DNA of 64,000 nucleotides from assembly GCA_028751875.1 (NCBI GenBank), contig CM054153.1, positions 10,281,636 through 10,345,635 of the forward strand, written 5' to 3'. The notes under the pieces are model-generated. The model was not told the origin of the DNA. It saw only the letters and a list, made by a program, of their open reading frames with translations, and did no database searches. Position 1 is the first letter of the stretch, and every line of letters begins with the position of its first letter. The stretch comes from Rapana venosa (taxonomy: Eukaryota; Mollusca; Gastropoda; Neogastropoda; Muricidae). Positions 10,740-38,050 of this stretch are shown piece by piece. The position numbers and the translations under genes were made by a program.

Positions 10740-11327
10740 GTTTGTCCTTGAACTTGCGGTCATATCCGGTTAGGTGTCAAAGGTCACAATAATCATCTGC
10801 TTGTATGTTTACATGTAGGCCTACTTCGTCTGTTATGGATTAGTAGCATCCCGTAACAACGGTAAATATTTCTATGTGTAATCCAAAAGGCAGGATGTAA
10901 AATGATAAGTTTCTGGTTTAAGTTAGGAAAAAGTGATAATGAAAACAAATGTACAAGCATCATGTATAGATTCCTTGGCAAGTTAGATCTAGATGTAACA
11001 AAGTATAAATCAAGTTTCTGATTTATATCGACAAATTACTCAGTAGCCTTGGAAAGAGAGGCATCTGGTTTTATCAGTATGATACTCTGACACCACTTTC
11101 AAGTTAAAAAAAAAAACCACACACAAAAACTATCTAAAGGACCGTTCCATTCAGAAACCGTTCCCTGAGATCGGATCTAATTAGATCTTTACTAGTTACA
11201 GCATATTCAAAACCATTTTTTTCCCTTTAAAAGTTTTGTAAATCTTCTGCCTGAAAAGACAGCACTGACTTTTCCGAAGATGAGAACACTCCATCATAAG
11301 CTGCCCATTCAGAGATTATGAACAGCA
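8791..11327. other. Intergenic or intronic, no gene recognised
   Basis: AT-rich unique-looking sequence with a short (GA)n at 10709-10736. Open frames are short and show no family resemblance. Confidence 0.5.
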
Positions 11328-11629
11328 CATGAAGCTAAGGAGAGCACCTTGTCCGGCTTGTGATTGGCTGCTGCAATCACGTGTCCGGAATCCGCCATCT
11401 TGGTTTTTCGTCCGCTAATAAACAGTGACTCTGTTGTCGAACTCCTCCCATTTCACGGAACCTCTCTAGGCCTACTTCTATGCCTCAGCTGATATTGAGA
11501 GTGTGATAAAGTAAGCCAGTTTACGACTTTTACTTGAAAAATGTCAGTGTGACGTCAGACAACAGAACACGGCGACACAGATTGAAGTTCAAGTTGTAGA
11601 GTATTTCTTGAAGTTCAAATCTTGCCACA

Positions 11630-11691
<62 letters not shown>

Positions 11692-11909
11692 AAACACTTG
11701 TACTGAAAGATAAGGCCGTTTTAGGAACACAGAAGAGTTTCAGTTTCACACTGTGGCAAGATTTGAACTTCAAGAAGTTCCGTGAAATGGGAGGAGTTCG
11801 ACAACAGTCACTGTTTATTAGCGGACGAAAAACCAAGATGGCGGATTCCGGACACGTGATTGCAGCAGCCAATCACAAGCCGGACAAGGTGCTCTCCTTA
11901 GCTTCATGT
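11328..11909. mobile_element. Fold-back (palindromic) element with promoter-like arms
   Basis: The arms 11328-11461 and 11777-11909 are near-perfect reverse complements; the main difference is a 2-bp insertion (CAGTGACTCTGTTG against CAGTGACTGTTG). A second inner pair, AGTTCAAATCTTGCCACA (about 11611) and TGTGGCAAGATTTGAACTT (about 11753), flanks (GT)n(GA)n. Each arm carries CACGTG, CCAAT within GCAGCCAATCAC, and AAGATGGCGG (YY1-like). It may be a MITE/fold-back transposon or an inverted duplication of a promoter. Confidence 0.75.
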
Positions 11910-12671
11910 ATGAACAGCAAACATCCCACATAAGGATGAATTTGTACCAAATGCACAACAAATGATTTGGGCAGTAGATTTTCTTGCTTTCAAATGCCCT
12001 GTACTTCAGTTAAAGTAGATCCAAGTTATTGCTAAAAAAAAACCTTAACTAAATTAAAAAGGCCAAACGTAATAAAATGTTAAAACGAGAAGAAGAAACT
12101 TCCAGTCTGTCATAACCCACCAGCGTGTCTGGGTATGTTTGCAGTGTCTGTCTCCATCGCAAACTTATTAAAGGGAAACAACAGGGGAAAAACACGATGT
12201 AAATGTCACTTTAACAAGTAGTCTCCCTTATTGGTTTTTTTTCCCCCCCCTACCCCATCCTCAGCCTCCTACCCTTTTTCACCTTTACTTAACATTTCAA
12301 CAATGCATGTCTGAGCACTGCATTACTTATTCCACTCTCCGCCGATTTCATAGGACAAAGAATTTAAAAAAAGAAAAAGAAAAAAAGAGGCAAAACAACA
12401 ACAAAACCACCAAGGGCGCATTCTCTTTGGAAGCATATGGCAAAAATACTGCTTTGCTGATTAAATTCAAAGTGTAAGCATGTTTTTCAGATGATAGTTT
12501 GCTTTTCAGTAAAACCTGCCAGCTCTACTGGACTAACCTATATCATCTATTGACAATGTATATGTAAGGAGAAGCAAAAGAATAAAAGCAGGTACCTTCC
12601 AGCATGCTCTGCACTTGAAGGTGTTGAATTATTTCTTCACAACCGCTAAATTTCATAACTGTGAAATTTAT

Positions 12672-13022
12672 TATATTTTTTATAAAGTTTTTTTTCGAAA
12701 ATAGTGGAATAAGCACACGTGAGTTTTTTGCATCCAGTCCCCCTGTGTATGCAGTTTTGTAAATTTTGTTGTCCGTTCCCACAGACACACAATGGCCTAC
12801 TCTTCCGAAAAACAGAACGGGTTTTAACATGTGCTCAAGACATTCTGAGTACGTTCGTACACTGGACCTCGGTATATAGTTTCATCCGAAGGACTTTCGG
12901 GGGAGTGGAGTCGCACTGATGTTAACTCCAGAGGAAAATCCTCTTGAACGAGATTCGAACCTGGTTCAGCAGATCACGAGCGCAATGCGCTTCACTCTAA
13001 CCACCAGGCTATCCCGTCCGGG
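12672..13022 (-). mobile_element. tRNA-derived SINE, near full length, minus orientation
   Basis: The reverse complement starts CCGGACGGGATAGCCTGG. It has an A-box-like TAGCCTGGTGGTTAGAG and B box GGTTCGAATCT, then GACTCCACTCCCCCGAAAG and a body ending near GTGCTTATTCCACTATT. This is the best copy for defining the family's head, body and tail. Confidence 0.8.
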
Positions 13023-13524
13023 ATGGGAGTTAACTCGCAGTATAAGACAGAAGGTGGGGGGGGGGGGGGGGGGACAACAAAACAAGACTAAACCATGAGA
13101 GCTCAAAATCAATTATAATGACAACAGTATGAAAGATATGTGACTCACAATTGAAATTATAACAACTAAGATTATGTGTATCTATACAAATCTCTCATAC
13201 AGAAACTGGAGCAACAAGCACCTCTCATCCACATATTTGGCCGGTTTTCGTGAGAGTAGATGTGCGTCTGTATGTGTGCAAGAAGGGACCATTCCGCCCT
13301 TGGAACCAAACTTGATAGCTCTCCCACATCAAAAACCAAACCGAACTGTCTCGGGTAAATAGTTGTGGATGCAGTCGTCCATTCCTATGTTTCCTGTCAC
13401 TATAATGAATGTTTTCATTCGAACCATTGCAGACACAAAACGATGCATCAACACCAAACAAGAAAACGTAACTTACTTTTAGTTTCGTTTATTTTGCTGC
13501 CACATCTTCTGTGACGTTTCATTT

Positions 13525-13670
13525 CAATCTCTCCGCCCAGGCCATACCCAGATTGGTTATGTCGCATCCTCAAGGTCAGAAGTCTACAGGGAACCCAGCA
13601 ATGTGAGGCTACGATGGGGCCACCAGCCAGAGGGGCTCTGCTGTAGCCAATATTAGTGTAAGGTTCCCTT
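13525..13670 (-). repeat. Interspersed repeat, family of 2143-2310
   Basis: Contains CCCAGATTGGTTATG, CCTCAAGGTCAGAAG and GGGGCCACCAGCCAGAGGGG in reverse orientation to 2143-2310. Confidence 0.55.
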
Positions 13671-16058
13671 CATCTGTTTAAGATTATATTTTCTGGGATA
13701 CACACTTTGGCTTAAGTTTTCACTGCAGCATACTGATCCTGGCGATAAGTTCTTTCCCTTTTCAGTAGATTATCATCCATTAGGGCATTTAGTTTGGAAA
13801 TGTTAGCCTATCTGTGTTTACCACAACCCATAAAATAAGGAACACTGCTTCCATGGCCACAACCATACCATTTTGTGCCTTGATTGATCTAAATTTGCTC
13901 TGTAAATGTGTTTGATAAACTTTCACTGTCCACAGTTCGTTGCCCTCAGTTTTAAAACAAAGGAGGATTACAGGTGCAATGGTAGTACCTCCCCCCCCCC
14001 CCCCCCCCCCCTCCTTCTTCCCTCATGAGATGAGATTTTGTAAAGTCTTTTGGAAAAAGCTGTCTGATCATATTAGAAATACCAATGACATTTTTAAAAA
14101 CCAGATTAAACCATATTTCCACCAGACCGAATAAAGTAGGAAATTAAAGCTCATGTATAAAACATGGAAATGTGATTTCATGCTGTTGCCACAGACATCC
14201 CATATAATAATAATAATAATAACAGTATACTTATTGCTCAGTGGCTATTAGCCATTACTATAATTTGGTGTTTATCAAATAGCATTGGTAACGGCATGAA
14301 AAGACATTTTTATTTACGAAAATGTTGTTCAGTTGACAGTAAACCATAAATTCATACACGACGATGGGAGATTATGCGGAAAGCCGGCAGCTGCAAGCCA
14401 CAAACGCTGCTAGCCGAACACTAAATATTTAGTCTTGATTGGCAACTGTTCACTGCGGCCAAAAATGCACATTATTATTATGCGCAAATATGTTTCTTTT
14501 CATAAACCTTGGAGTATTCCCTTCAAAATTGCTGCTATGAAATGCTGCAACTATCTATCTTTTCATTAAAATCAAGCAAACAAACAACAACATCAACAAA
14601 TAAACAAACAAGCCTTGTTGGTGAAATCAAAATAAAGAATCTCGTAATTAAGTGAGACTAAAGCAAATGCTTCACGAAACTTACCCCCTTTATGGATAAA
14701 TAAAAAGGGCGACATCTAGCTATAATAAGCAAGACAACTCATCAGCGAGAACGATGCGCCGTTGAAAGCAGCCATAGAGACTTGAAAAACAGTGTCGACA
14801 TGTTATGCAAAAGAATGCTTCAATGACGTGCTCGATTAGTGAACAAAACACTGGCTGGTTTAATGAGTGCATGGTAGATATTGTACACTGGTAAGTGTTG
14901 AGGGGATTTTTGATGGCAAAATCAGGGTTTCTTTGTCCGAATCAGGATGCCGCATTTTTTCTATTTTTGCTTTCTACGATCAAGTGCCTTCGTGCTTGTT
15001 ATTCAATGATGCGATGAAGCTAGGTTGTTAGTCGTTCATTTAAACACATAAACGGATATTCCGTTTGATTTTAGTGATCGCAGTGCTTCATTCTCGATAT
15101 TTAGAATGCATTATTTTCAGCGATAAATTTTCGATCTCTGTGAGCAGATCTAACTGATTTGGTGAGGAAAACGGCGCTTTCTGCCTGGATTGATATCGAA
15201 TCAGATAAGACCATTGCTCACAGGTCCAGTTTCTAAAGTGTGCTGTTGATCCCCAAAGCAATCTGTCAATGCATGTGGCTATTAGTGCAATGAACATGTG
15301 CTGCATGGCCCATTAAGCAGCTAGTCGATGGATTTCCTGTACTAACAACGTGACAAGTACGACCCCCCCCCCCCCCCCCCTTTCTTCTCTCTTCAGTTTT
15401 TGCTGATTTCTAGAATTGCAATTGCCATTTCAGTGCTTGTCAAGTCAGGAGAAATTGTAAAATTTAATCGTGCATATCACAACAAGGAATTTCCTTTTCA
15501 TATTAGAGCAGTTATCTAAGTTATTTCCATCTAAGAATCAAAAATCAATAAGACATTTTAGGACCTATAAATTGAAATTAATGAGATATCACTGTGGGAA
15601 GAAAAAAGAGGGGTGGATTGTGTCAAACTGTCAAGGGAGTGGTGTTAATTGTCATCATTAGAATTAGTGACTAAGATCAGAAGAGTGAGTGATTAGTCAC
15701 TAAGTCAGTGTTCCTGATGCCTGTAGACGGGTAGTGTGTTTCATCAGATAAGGATATTAGATATTGAACCAGTAGTAAAGCACAGCACAATTGTGCAAAT
15801 AATGTTACACTTTTTAAAAAAGTTTTTACAGTCTCAGTATCTATGGTTTATATAAATTTAGATTTCCATCTCTAAAGACATCACAAGTACTGTGAAGGTT
15901 TTTAAACTACTAACTAGTCAAGTACCCAATTTGGCAGGACACAGTTAGAACTTGACATTTTCAATTATAACTTACATGACATTTTTGAAAGTTATTTAAA
16001 TTTCCTTTGGTCAGATAGTGCCAGCCTTCAGACATTTGCTAGAGACTGGGAGAGAGTA
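13671..16058. other. No gene recognised
   Basis: AT-rich sequence with poly(C) tracts at about 13990-14010 and 15363-15380 and a short (AAT)n at 14206. No ORF with a recognisable domain. Confidence 0.5.
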
Positions 16059-19000
16059 GGTAGCGGCAGCCAAAATTTTATATAGTATTTGTGTACATAA
16101 AAATGGTATTTTTGAAAAGAACTTTTTTAAAACAAACACAACAAAAAAAGAATTATGTCTATCTCTATTTTTTCAAAAGTTATGGGTGTCTAAAGATGGC
16201 GGTACATTTTTCGGCCATTTTAACTGTATATGATGGAAGCCTTATTTGGAAAGGACCTGTAGCGAAAAGCACTACAATCACACCCATAAAAATTTCCACA
16301 TACAATGTCTATAATACTAATAATACCTACAAAAAGAATCAGCTCTCTATCTTGAAGGGGAAAAATGATATACTTTGTTAAAATTGCCTCATCATGTGAT
16401 TGGCGGTTCACTCAAATAGCACGATAAGCCATGTTTGAGGTCCAACAGGTTGGATAAGATAGCATCTTATGGCTACATTTTTACATTGCTTAAAAGATAT
16501 GCATACATAGATTATGTCCAATTTTTTCTAGGGCTATCCTAGACCAAATGTTTTAAATATTGGGTCTAATTTTGCCGAAAACCTAAAATGCCCTGCGATG
16601 GACCAAAAAGACAGTACATGGTAGATTTTCATTAATAACTTTTGTACCTGTATAGATATTGACTTGGAATTTGGTGGTGTAAAATATGGTTGTATATGCT
16701 ATTTAAAAATACATTTATTGATTTTTTTCATCAATTACATAATGTGTTTTCAGATTCAAAATGGCCGCCAAGTGGCTAAATATGTGGTGAACATTTAAGT
16801 GAAATGTTGTGAAACACTAGTTTTTGTGAAAACATGCTTAGAAAAGAAACAAAAATCATTTTAACTCGTATTTTAATGATTAATCAGATGAATAATCCCT
16901 ATTTTAATGATTAATCACTTTGCATGCATTTCATATGTTGTGATGTATCATTCTGAGAACCAGCTTCACTAATGCCTAATTACAGGTGGTAAAGGAGAGG
17001 ACAGGTTCATGCCAGTATGGGGCAGCTCAGTGCTCCCTACTAAACTTGTAAACCTCTGATGTCAGAGAACTAGGCTGGTGTAAATTTGATGCTACAGTGT
17101 TAGAGGACACTGAGGATGCAGAAGCGCAAGAAGCCAAATCACTTGAAACAGCCAAAGCCACTCAACCTACTAATGATGAAACACACATTTGAAGGAGAAA
17201 AGACCACAAAAGCAAAAATTTATTCCAGTCTTTTTATAATTTTTCTCTGTAGGCAGTTGAAGCCAGCTTTGATGTCTTATTTGTAATTTTTTCCCACTGT
17301 TGTGTACAAGGCTGCCTCATCCACAGAATTTCCTGTCAGTTGCTCCCACCACTGGTACATATAATATCATTATGTGTTTTCCTATGCCTGTTTTCAAAAG
17401 CAATAACAGCTTTCAAAAGTCCACATGAAGGGGATGCATAAGTCTCCAGATGATGTCCATGTTGGCTGGTTACAACATTTTCACACAATCCTTAAATGGA
17501 CATAGCTGTCCTATATGAACTGGCTTGGACAAAAGTGTCGTTCTATTGGTGTATCCTGTAGTACATTTTCTTTCAACTTAGTCAGAAGACACTGCAACCC
17601 TGGAAGCTCAGTATACAATTGAGTTGACAGAGAAATGTGGCCGTTTCATCAAATGTCTTCTCGCCTTCTTGCTTTAGTACCAATAACTGAATCAGCAGAT
17701 GCTTGCAAATCTCTGCAACACACCTTTGGATGACAACTGTTTAGAGTTGCCAGAAAAATATACCTCAGCTTGTTTAGTTAATTTCCATTTCTATGTCAGC
17801 ATTTAAAGAAATGAACAACTAAAAGGTTTATAGAAACTGTTATGCATAGACAAAGAAAATAATAGGGGAGACACACTATGACACACATAAGAAATCCAAC
17901 AAAGTCTTCATTCCATTGGTGCTATAACTGCTGGTAATGACTGCAGTACAAATGTGTCACAGATTGATAAAGGTTGAAATAAAGAATTATTTACCTGAAG
18001 CACATCTGTGTTAACTTCTTTTATTATAACATGTGTGTGTGTGTGTGTGTTTATGCTAGCACTGGAAGCCAATCAACCCCAAAATAATGGAAAAGGGAAA
18101 TGAATGGGGGGGGGGGGTTGCTAGGCTGATAGACACTGTACTAATATGTATTGTGTATGGTAATAATAATACAAAAGATAATAATAAGCTCACTATTGAG
18201 TATTACTGCACTGACATGTAACTCTACCTTGTATATGTTGCCGGAGAAGAAACTCATTGATATCACATTAATTTATGGAAAGATTGCGTAACTCAAAAAT
18301 CCCCCGGCACAACTAAACAAAGAAAATAAACTAAACTCCACTTTCAATTCACCAAAAATGATACTAAAATGTGAATTAGTCAAAACAAAAACAAAAAACG
18401 GGGACGACGTTTGCTTCATGAAATCACTGAGTCACGACGATCTCGGATTATCTTCTCTTTGTTAGGCTGGTCATTCGGTAAATCGTTAAATACGATTGCT
18501 ATTTCACCATGTAACCTTACCAAAAAAATACATTGTATAGAGATACGTTCAAACTATCTTATTTTGCAATCATCATAAATTTGTGAAGTGATTTTGTGGA
18601 AATATCTGACGAAATCGGGCATGCTTTTTTCTTTCCGGTTCGCACATTTTGGAAGATCGACAACGATGGTAATAGTCCTTTACTAAGTCTTCGTTTTCAA
18701 CGATCGCACGAATTATTACGCAAACCACGCGATCTTTGTATAAATAAACTGTTATATCAATGATCTATATTGAAACATTTATGAAATTTACCCCGTAAAT
18801 CGAAAAAATTCGTGGATCCTTGACAAGATCGGTTCAAGATCGGTTCGCGATGTCCGTTCGTCCTTGCCCTTGCGTTAACGAACTTTCCGCAGTTTGAACA
18901 CTTTGCTTTTATTGGTTTGCGGGTGGACGACAGTCAATGAATACATTAACCCATTCCCAAATTAGTACAAATAGGTCGTCTAGTTTGATTTTCACCTTGA

Positions 19001-19483
19001 GTATTGGCTATTTTAAGCTACAGGTTCTTCGGAGTTCGCCGTCGGAGATCGTGTACCGCCAAAAATCCCGTTTTTCGCGAAAATTAGCCAGTTATGAAAA
19101 AACTTTCACCCATCTTGGTATTCTACAATAAAATCTGAACACAATGATACCAAATATAGTGACAATAGTTGTCTTTCGCGAATACGCATCGGATTCAAAG
19201 TGGTCATGTCTCTTTGAAGATTCGTCCATGTGCCCGAAAATGGCGGCCGCGCAGCGATTTTTAGCGGAACGCACACCTCATTCACATGCTTTGCGTATTG
19301 ACGATACACAAGCCACAGAAATAAAAATGCATTCAATGAAAAGAAGAAAGATTGGACTTTTTTTTCGGATATACAGTGTTTTTTAATCAGTAAAACAGAA
19401 GCGGAGTAATAAGGAAGTGAAAAGACTGAAAATTTGCCACTTTTCAGCAGTGATGACAGAATTCGCCTGGGGCTGCCGCTACC
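16059..19483. mobile_element. Possible 3.4-kb TIR-bounded element, family unknown
   Basis: GGTAGCGGCAGCC at 16059-16071 is matched by its exact reverse complement at 19471-19483, and both ends are flanked by TA (16057-16058, 19484-19485), as a TA target duplication would give. No transposase motif is visible inside. The interior holds (GT)n at about 18032, poly(G) at about 18107 and AT-rich unique sequence. The 13-bp match could be coincidence, although its 12-base core is GC-rich in an AT-rich setting. Confidence 0.4.
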
Positions 19484-19514
19484 TAGAGAGAGAGACTCGC
19501 ACTGTGTTGCTAAA

Positions 19515-19543
19515 GGGGGGGGGGGGGGGGGGGGGGGGGGGGG
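19515..19543. repeat. Poly(G) tract, 29 bp
   Basis: An uninterrupted G run, the longest in the window. Confidence 0.95.
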
Positions 19544-20976
19544 TCTTACTACTACTGTACTAGTACTGTACTACTTAAAATTGTAATTATGTTTTAGAAT
19601 GTGGTCAATGGCATAACCAGCAATTATAAATAAAACCAGCATTATTGCAGGTTCAGTTTGCAAGTCTGCTCTAGGGGTGCTGTTGTGTGTGTGAGACTCT
19701 GTGGCTGTGTGTGTGATCAATATATATATATGTATAATTATACTTTAAGTTTAAGCCAGTAATAAGAGAAATGGAATACTAGTAAAGTTAGAGCATGTAC
19801 ATGATCAAACAGCAGTCTTACTAGGGCATAGGTTTGAATTCTTGAGCTGTTGATTTGCAGGAATGTTTGCTTTGAGTTCATGGAGGTTCTGACTCGATTT
19901 CTTTGAATCAAGTTTTAGGATGAGAATTTAGATTTTTTTTAAAAAGAGAAAGATTCCTCCCCTTCCCCTTTGGGAATGCAGGTAATAACTTGTATGCTCA
20001 ACTTCACCTCCTGAAAATTCTGTGCTAGAAATTGCTCAGGATTCATTCATACCAGTTTCAGTCATGGCAGATTTCTCTACAGCCGTACAGGCGTGAGATT
20101 GGGGTTGTTCTGTAGTGTTCAGCCTGGGGAGAGCGCTGTGCCACCCTATATTTTCTTGCAAGTGTAGGTTAAGCCACGGTTACCTTTCTACCCTCTCATG
20201 TTTATGCTCTGCCTTTCTCAGTCCATTATTGAATTTATTCTCCTGCCAGTTCTTCCAAGCAAATCTAACAAAAGATATTTTTGGAGCATTTTCTCATAAA
20301 TTTTTGATAAGCTGCCCTGGTGTGGGAATGTGTTGGCTGAGGCCAATGGGCAGACTTCCTGCATAGTCATAAGCACATTTGAAAATATATTCATCATATA
20401 GAGGTCCAGGCTTTAGCTAAGGAATTAAAAATCAAATCATCATTCATAGAATTTGTTAGAAATAGAAGACTGGGCCAGCTATAGCCAAATCTGTGGATGA
20501 TGCAAAGATAACATCATGCATGACACAATCTAGGAGGACCTGGAGGTACTCTGCAGAGGGATGGGCTGTGAAGGTTGAGCTTGCCTAACACCCCAAGACT
20601 GACTTCTGACTTTGCTTGAACTGTGAAGCTTCATTAAGGCACCTTGTGACTTGAGGGAGTTAGGGAAGAAGTCCAGTCAGTGTACATCACAAGCACCTCA
20701 GCGAGACACTGTCTACAGTCAAAAATTGACAGATTTGTTTCTTACTAACATTACCACCTTCTTTCTTACCAAACAGGTTTATCAGTGCTTAGATGCAATA
20801 CATATAGATCTCCTAAGTTATTACTTTATATTTTCCATTCTGTTTAGGGGAATTCTGGATGATCAGAAGAATTTTGCTTCTATTTTGTTATTAGATTTAG
20901 CAGCGAATGAAAAATACCATCTTTTCATATCATCTCAGATTGTACATGTTGCACGCATGCATGCACGCACGCGCGC
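19544..20976. other. No gene recognised
   Basis: AT-rich. If the REEP 5' exon lies upstream, this is REEP intron. A search by eye for the expected exon 1 coding pattern (lysine-rich, ...KTGV...) found nothing. Confidence 0.45.
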
Positions 20977-21177
20977 ACACACACACACATATCCACATAT
21001 ATCCACACAACACATATCCACACACACACACACATATCCACACACACACACACACATACCACACACACACACATATCCACACACACACACATATCCACAC
21101 ACACACACACATCCACACAACACATCCACACACATACACACACTCACACACACATCCACACACATACACACACTCAC

Positions 21178-21212
<35 letters not shown>
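20977..21212. repeat. (CA)n array with CCACA interruptions
   Basis: Blocks of (CA) separated by TATCCACA and CATCCACA. It ends 94 bp upstream of the first visible REEP exon. Long frames through it are simple-sequence artefacts. Confidence 0.9.
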
Positions 21213-21215
<3 letters not shown>

Positions 21216-21306
21216 TGACTTTCATCTTTCCCAAGACAAAATGTCAGGCACAGTCATTAGTACAGTCTGTAAGTAATGGGTGTGACTGTGTGTGTCGTGT
21301 GTGCAG

Positions 21307-36762
<15,456 letters not shown>

Positions 36763-38044
36763 AGGGGAGGCCACTGTGCTCAGCAGAGAAAGGGAGATCA
36801 CTCGCTCCGGCAGGACGCGGGGCTCCCCACACTTTTTGTTTGTATTTATCGTCTGTATGTTTGTTTCGTTTTTTCGGACTCTGATGTATATGGCTTCTTG
36901 GACACTAATGTATTCACCGTGTAGTCTGTCGTGCCGCCCTGCTAAGTGACTTGGTTTCTGTGTAGAGTAGGGTCAGTCTTGTTGGTTTGGTCAGAATCAG
37001 GCCCCATACCCATGAAGGTCTTTTTTTCTTCTTTTTTTTCCCCCCCTAACTCTTGCATATAACTATGTCCTTTATACGAATGTGCCAGGTGTATTGAGTT
37101 TATTGTTTTTGTTTCTTGGTTGAAATTTTTTTGAAGTGGAGGAATGCCTTTCGTGAGGTTTGAGACCTCAGCCTGTTTTTGGTTTGTACCACAGCTGTCA
37201 AACTATGAAACTCTTTCAGAAACGACCCCTTAGAGTGGTGAACAGTATTTTTTATTTTAATAGGAAATAGTGTTATGGAGGAAGGCTTAGATTGTAGACA
37301 GGATGATATTGGTTCAGTGCCATTGAGGCAGAAGGTAGGTCTGGTCCTACCTATGTTTTCCCTACCCCCAAAGCGTGAAGTGAGGTGAGATGTTTTTGAA
37401 AACGGCTGCCTGGGCATTCCCAGCAGTTTTGAGAACCTAAACCTGTTAAAGTATCGTGCACCTCGCTGCTGGTTTGGATACTTGCTAGTATGAAGGAAAG
37501 AAAGAACTCCTGGAAGCTCTTTGTTTTCTTCCTAAAACTTGCAGTTGCTTACAAACTAAGGTAGAGGAACGGTGTTTCTGTGCTGTGGGTGAAATCATGG
37601 ATCAGGAAGCCCCGCCAGCCATGACTAGCGTAACCATCTGCTCATGGTTTGATCTGCGAAAAAGAGCAGTGACCTTTTTCTGGCCATGAATATAAGCAGG
37701 TTGCTTTCCTCATTAGAAGTGATTTGGTGCGAGCCTGTCCACAGCTTAGGTGGTGATGATGTGTGATTCTACTCTCTTGGTTGATTTGTCTGAGTTTTTC
37801 AAAGTGATTCTATTCATCATCAACAGCTGCTTGTTGAGGTTTGGTTACAGCTGATTCTGCTGTCAACGTGTGATGTGATTCAGTGCAGTGTCATCATCTT
37901 AGCTGTTAGTCTTTTTGTGTTTAGAGAAAGTGAACTTTAGAAGAAAAAAGCCAGATTTCTCCCCCCCCCACCCCCCTCCAAATCGATCCAGGTTGACAGG
38001 CAAGATTATAATTTATATAGGGCATGTTATTCATCTGTGTAGAT

Positions 38045-38050
38045 AATAAA
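38045..38050 (+). terminator. Likely polyadenylation signal (AATAAA) of REEP
   Basis: First canonical AATAAA after the stop, followed by a GT/T-rich stretch (GTGTTGTACC, GCTTTTCTGC). It implies a 3'UTR of about 1.3 kb. Confidence 0.5.

Noticed and set aside
11838..11915. First coding exon of REEP (frame MADSGHVIAAANHKPDKVLS)
   Set aside because: No match to the REEP N-terminus, no donor in the right phase, and the sequence is part of an inverted repeat present twice.
12950..13022. tRNA gene
   Set aside because: A- and B-box-like motifs are present but there is no proper acceptor stem, and it continues into the SINE body; the same applies at 46030-46118, 8700-8785 and 56585-56660.
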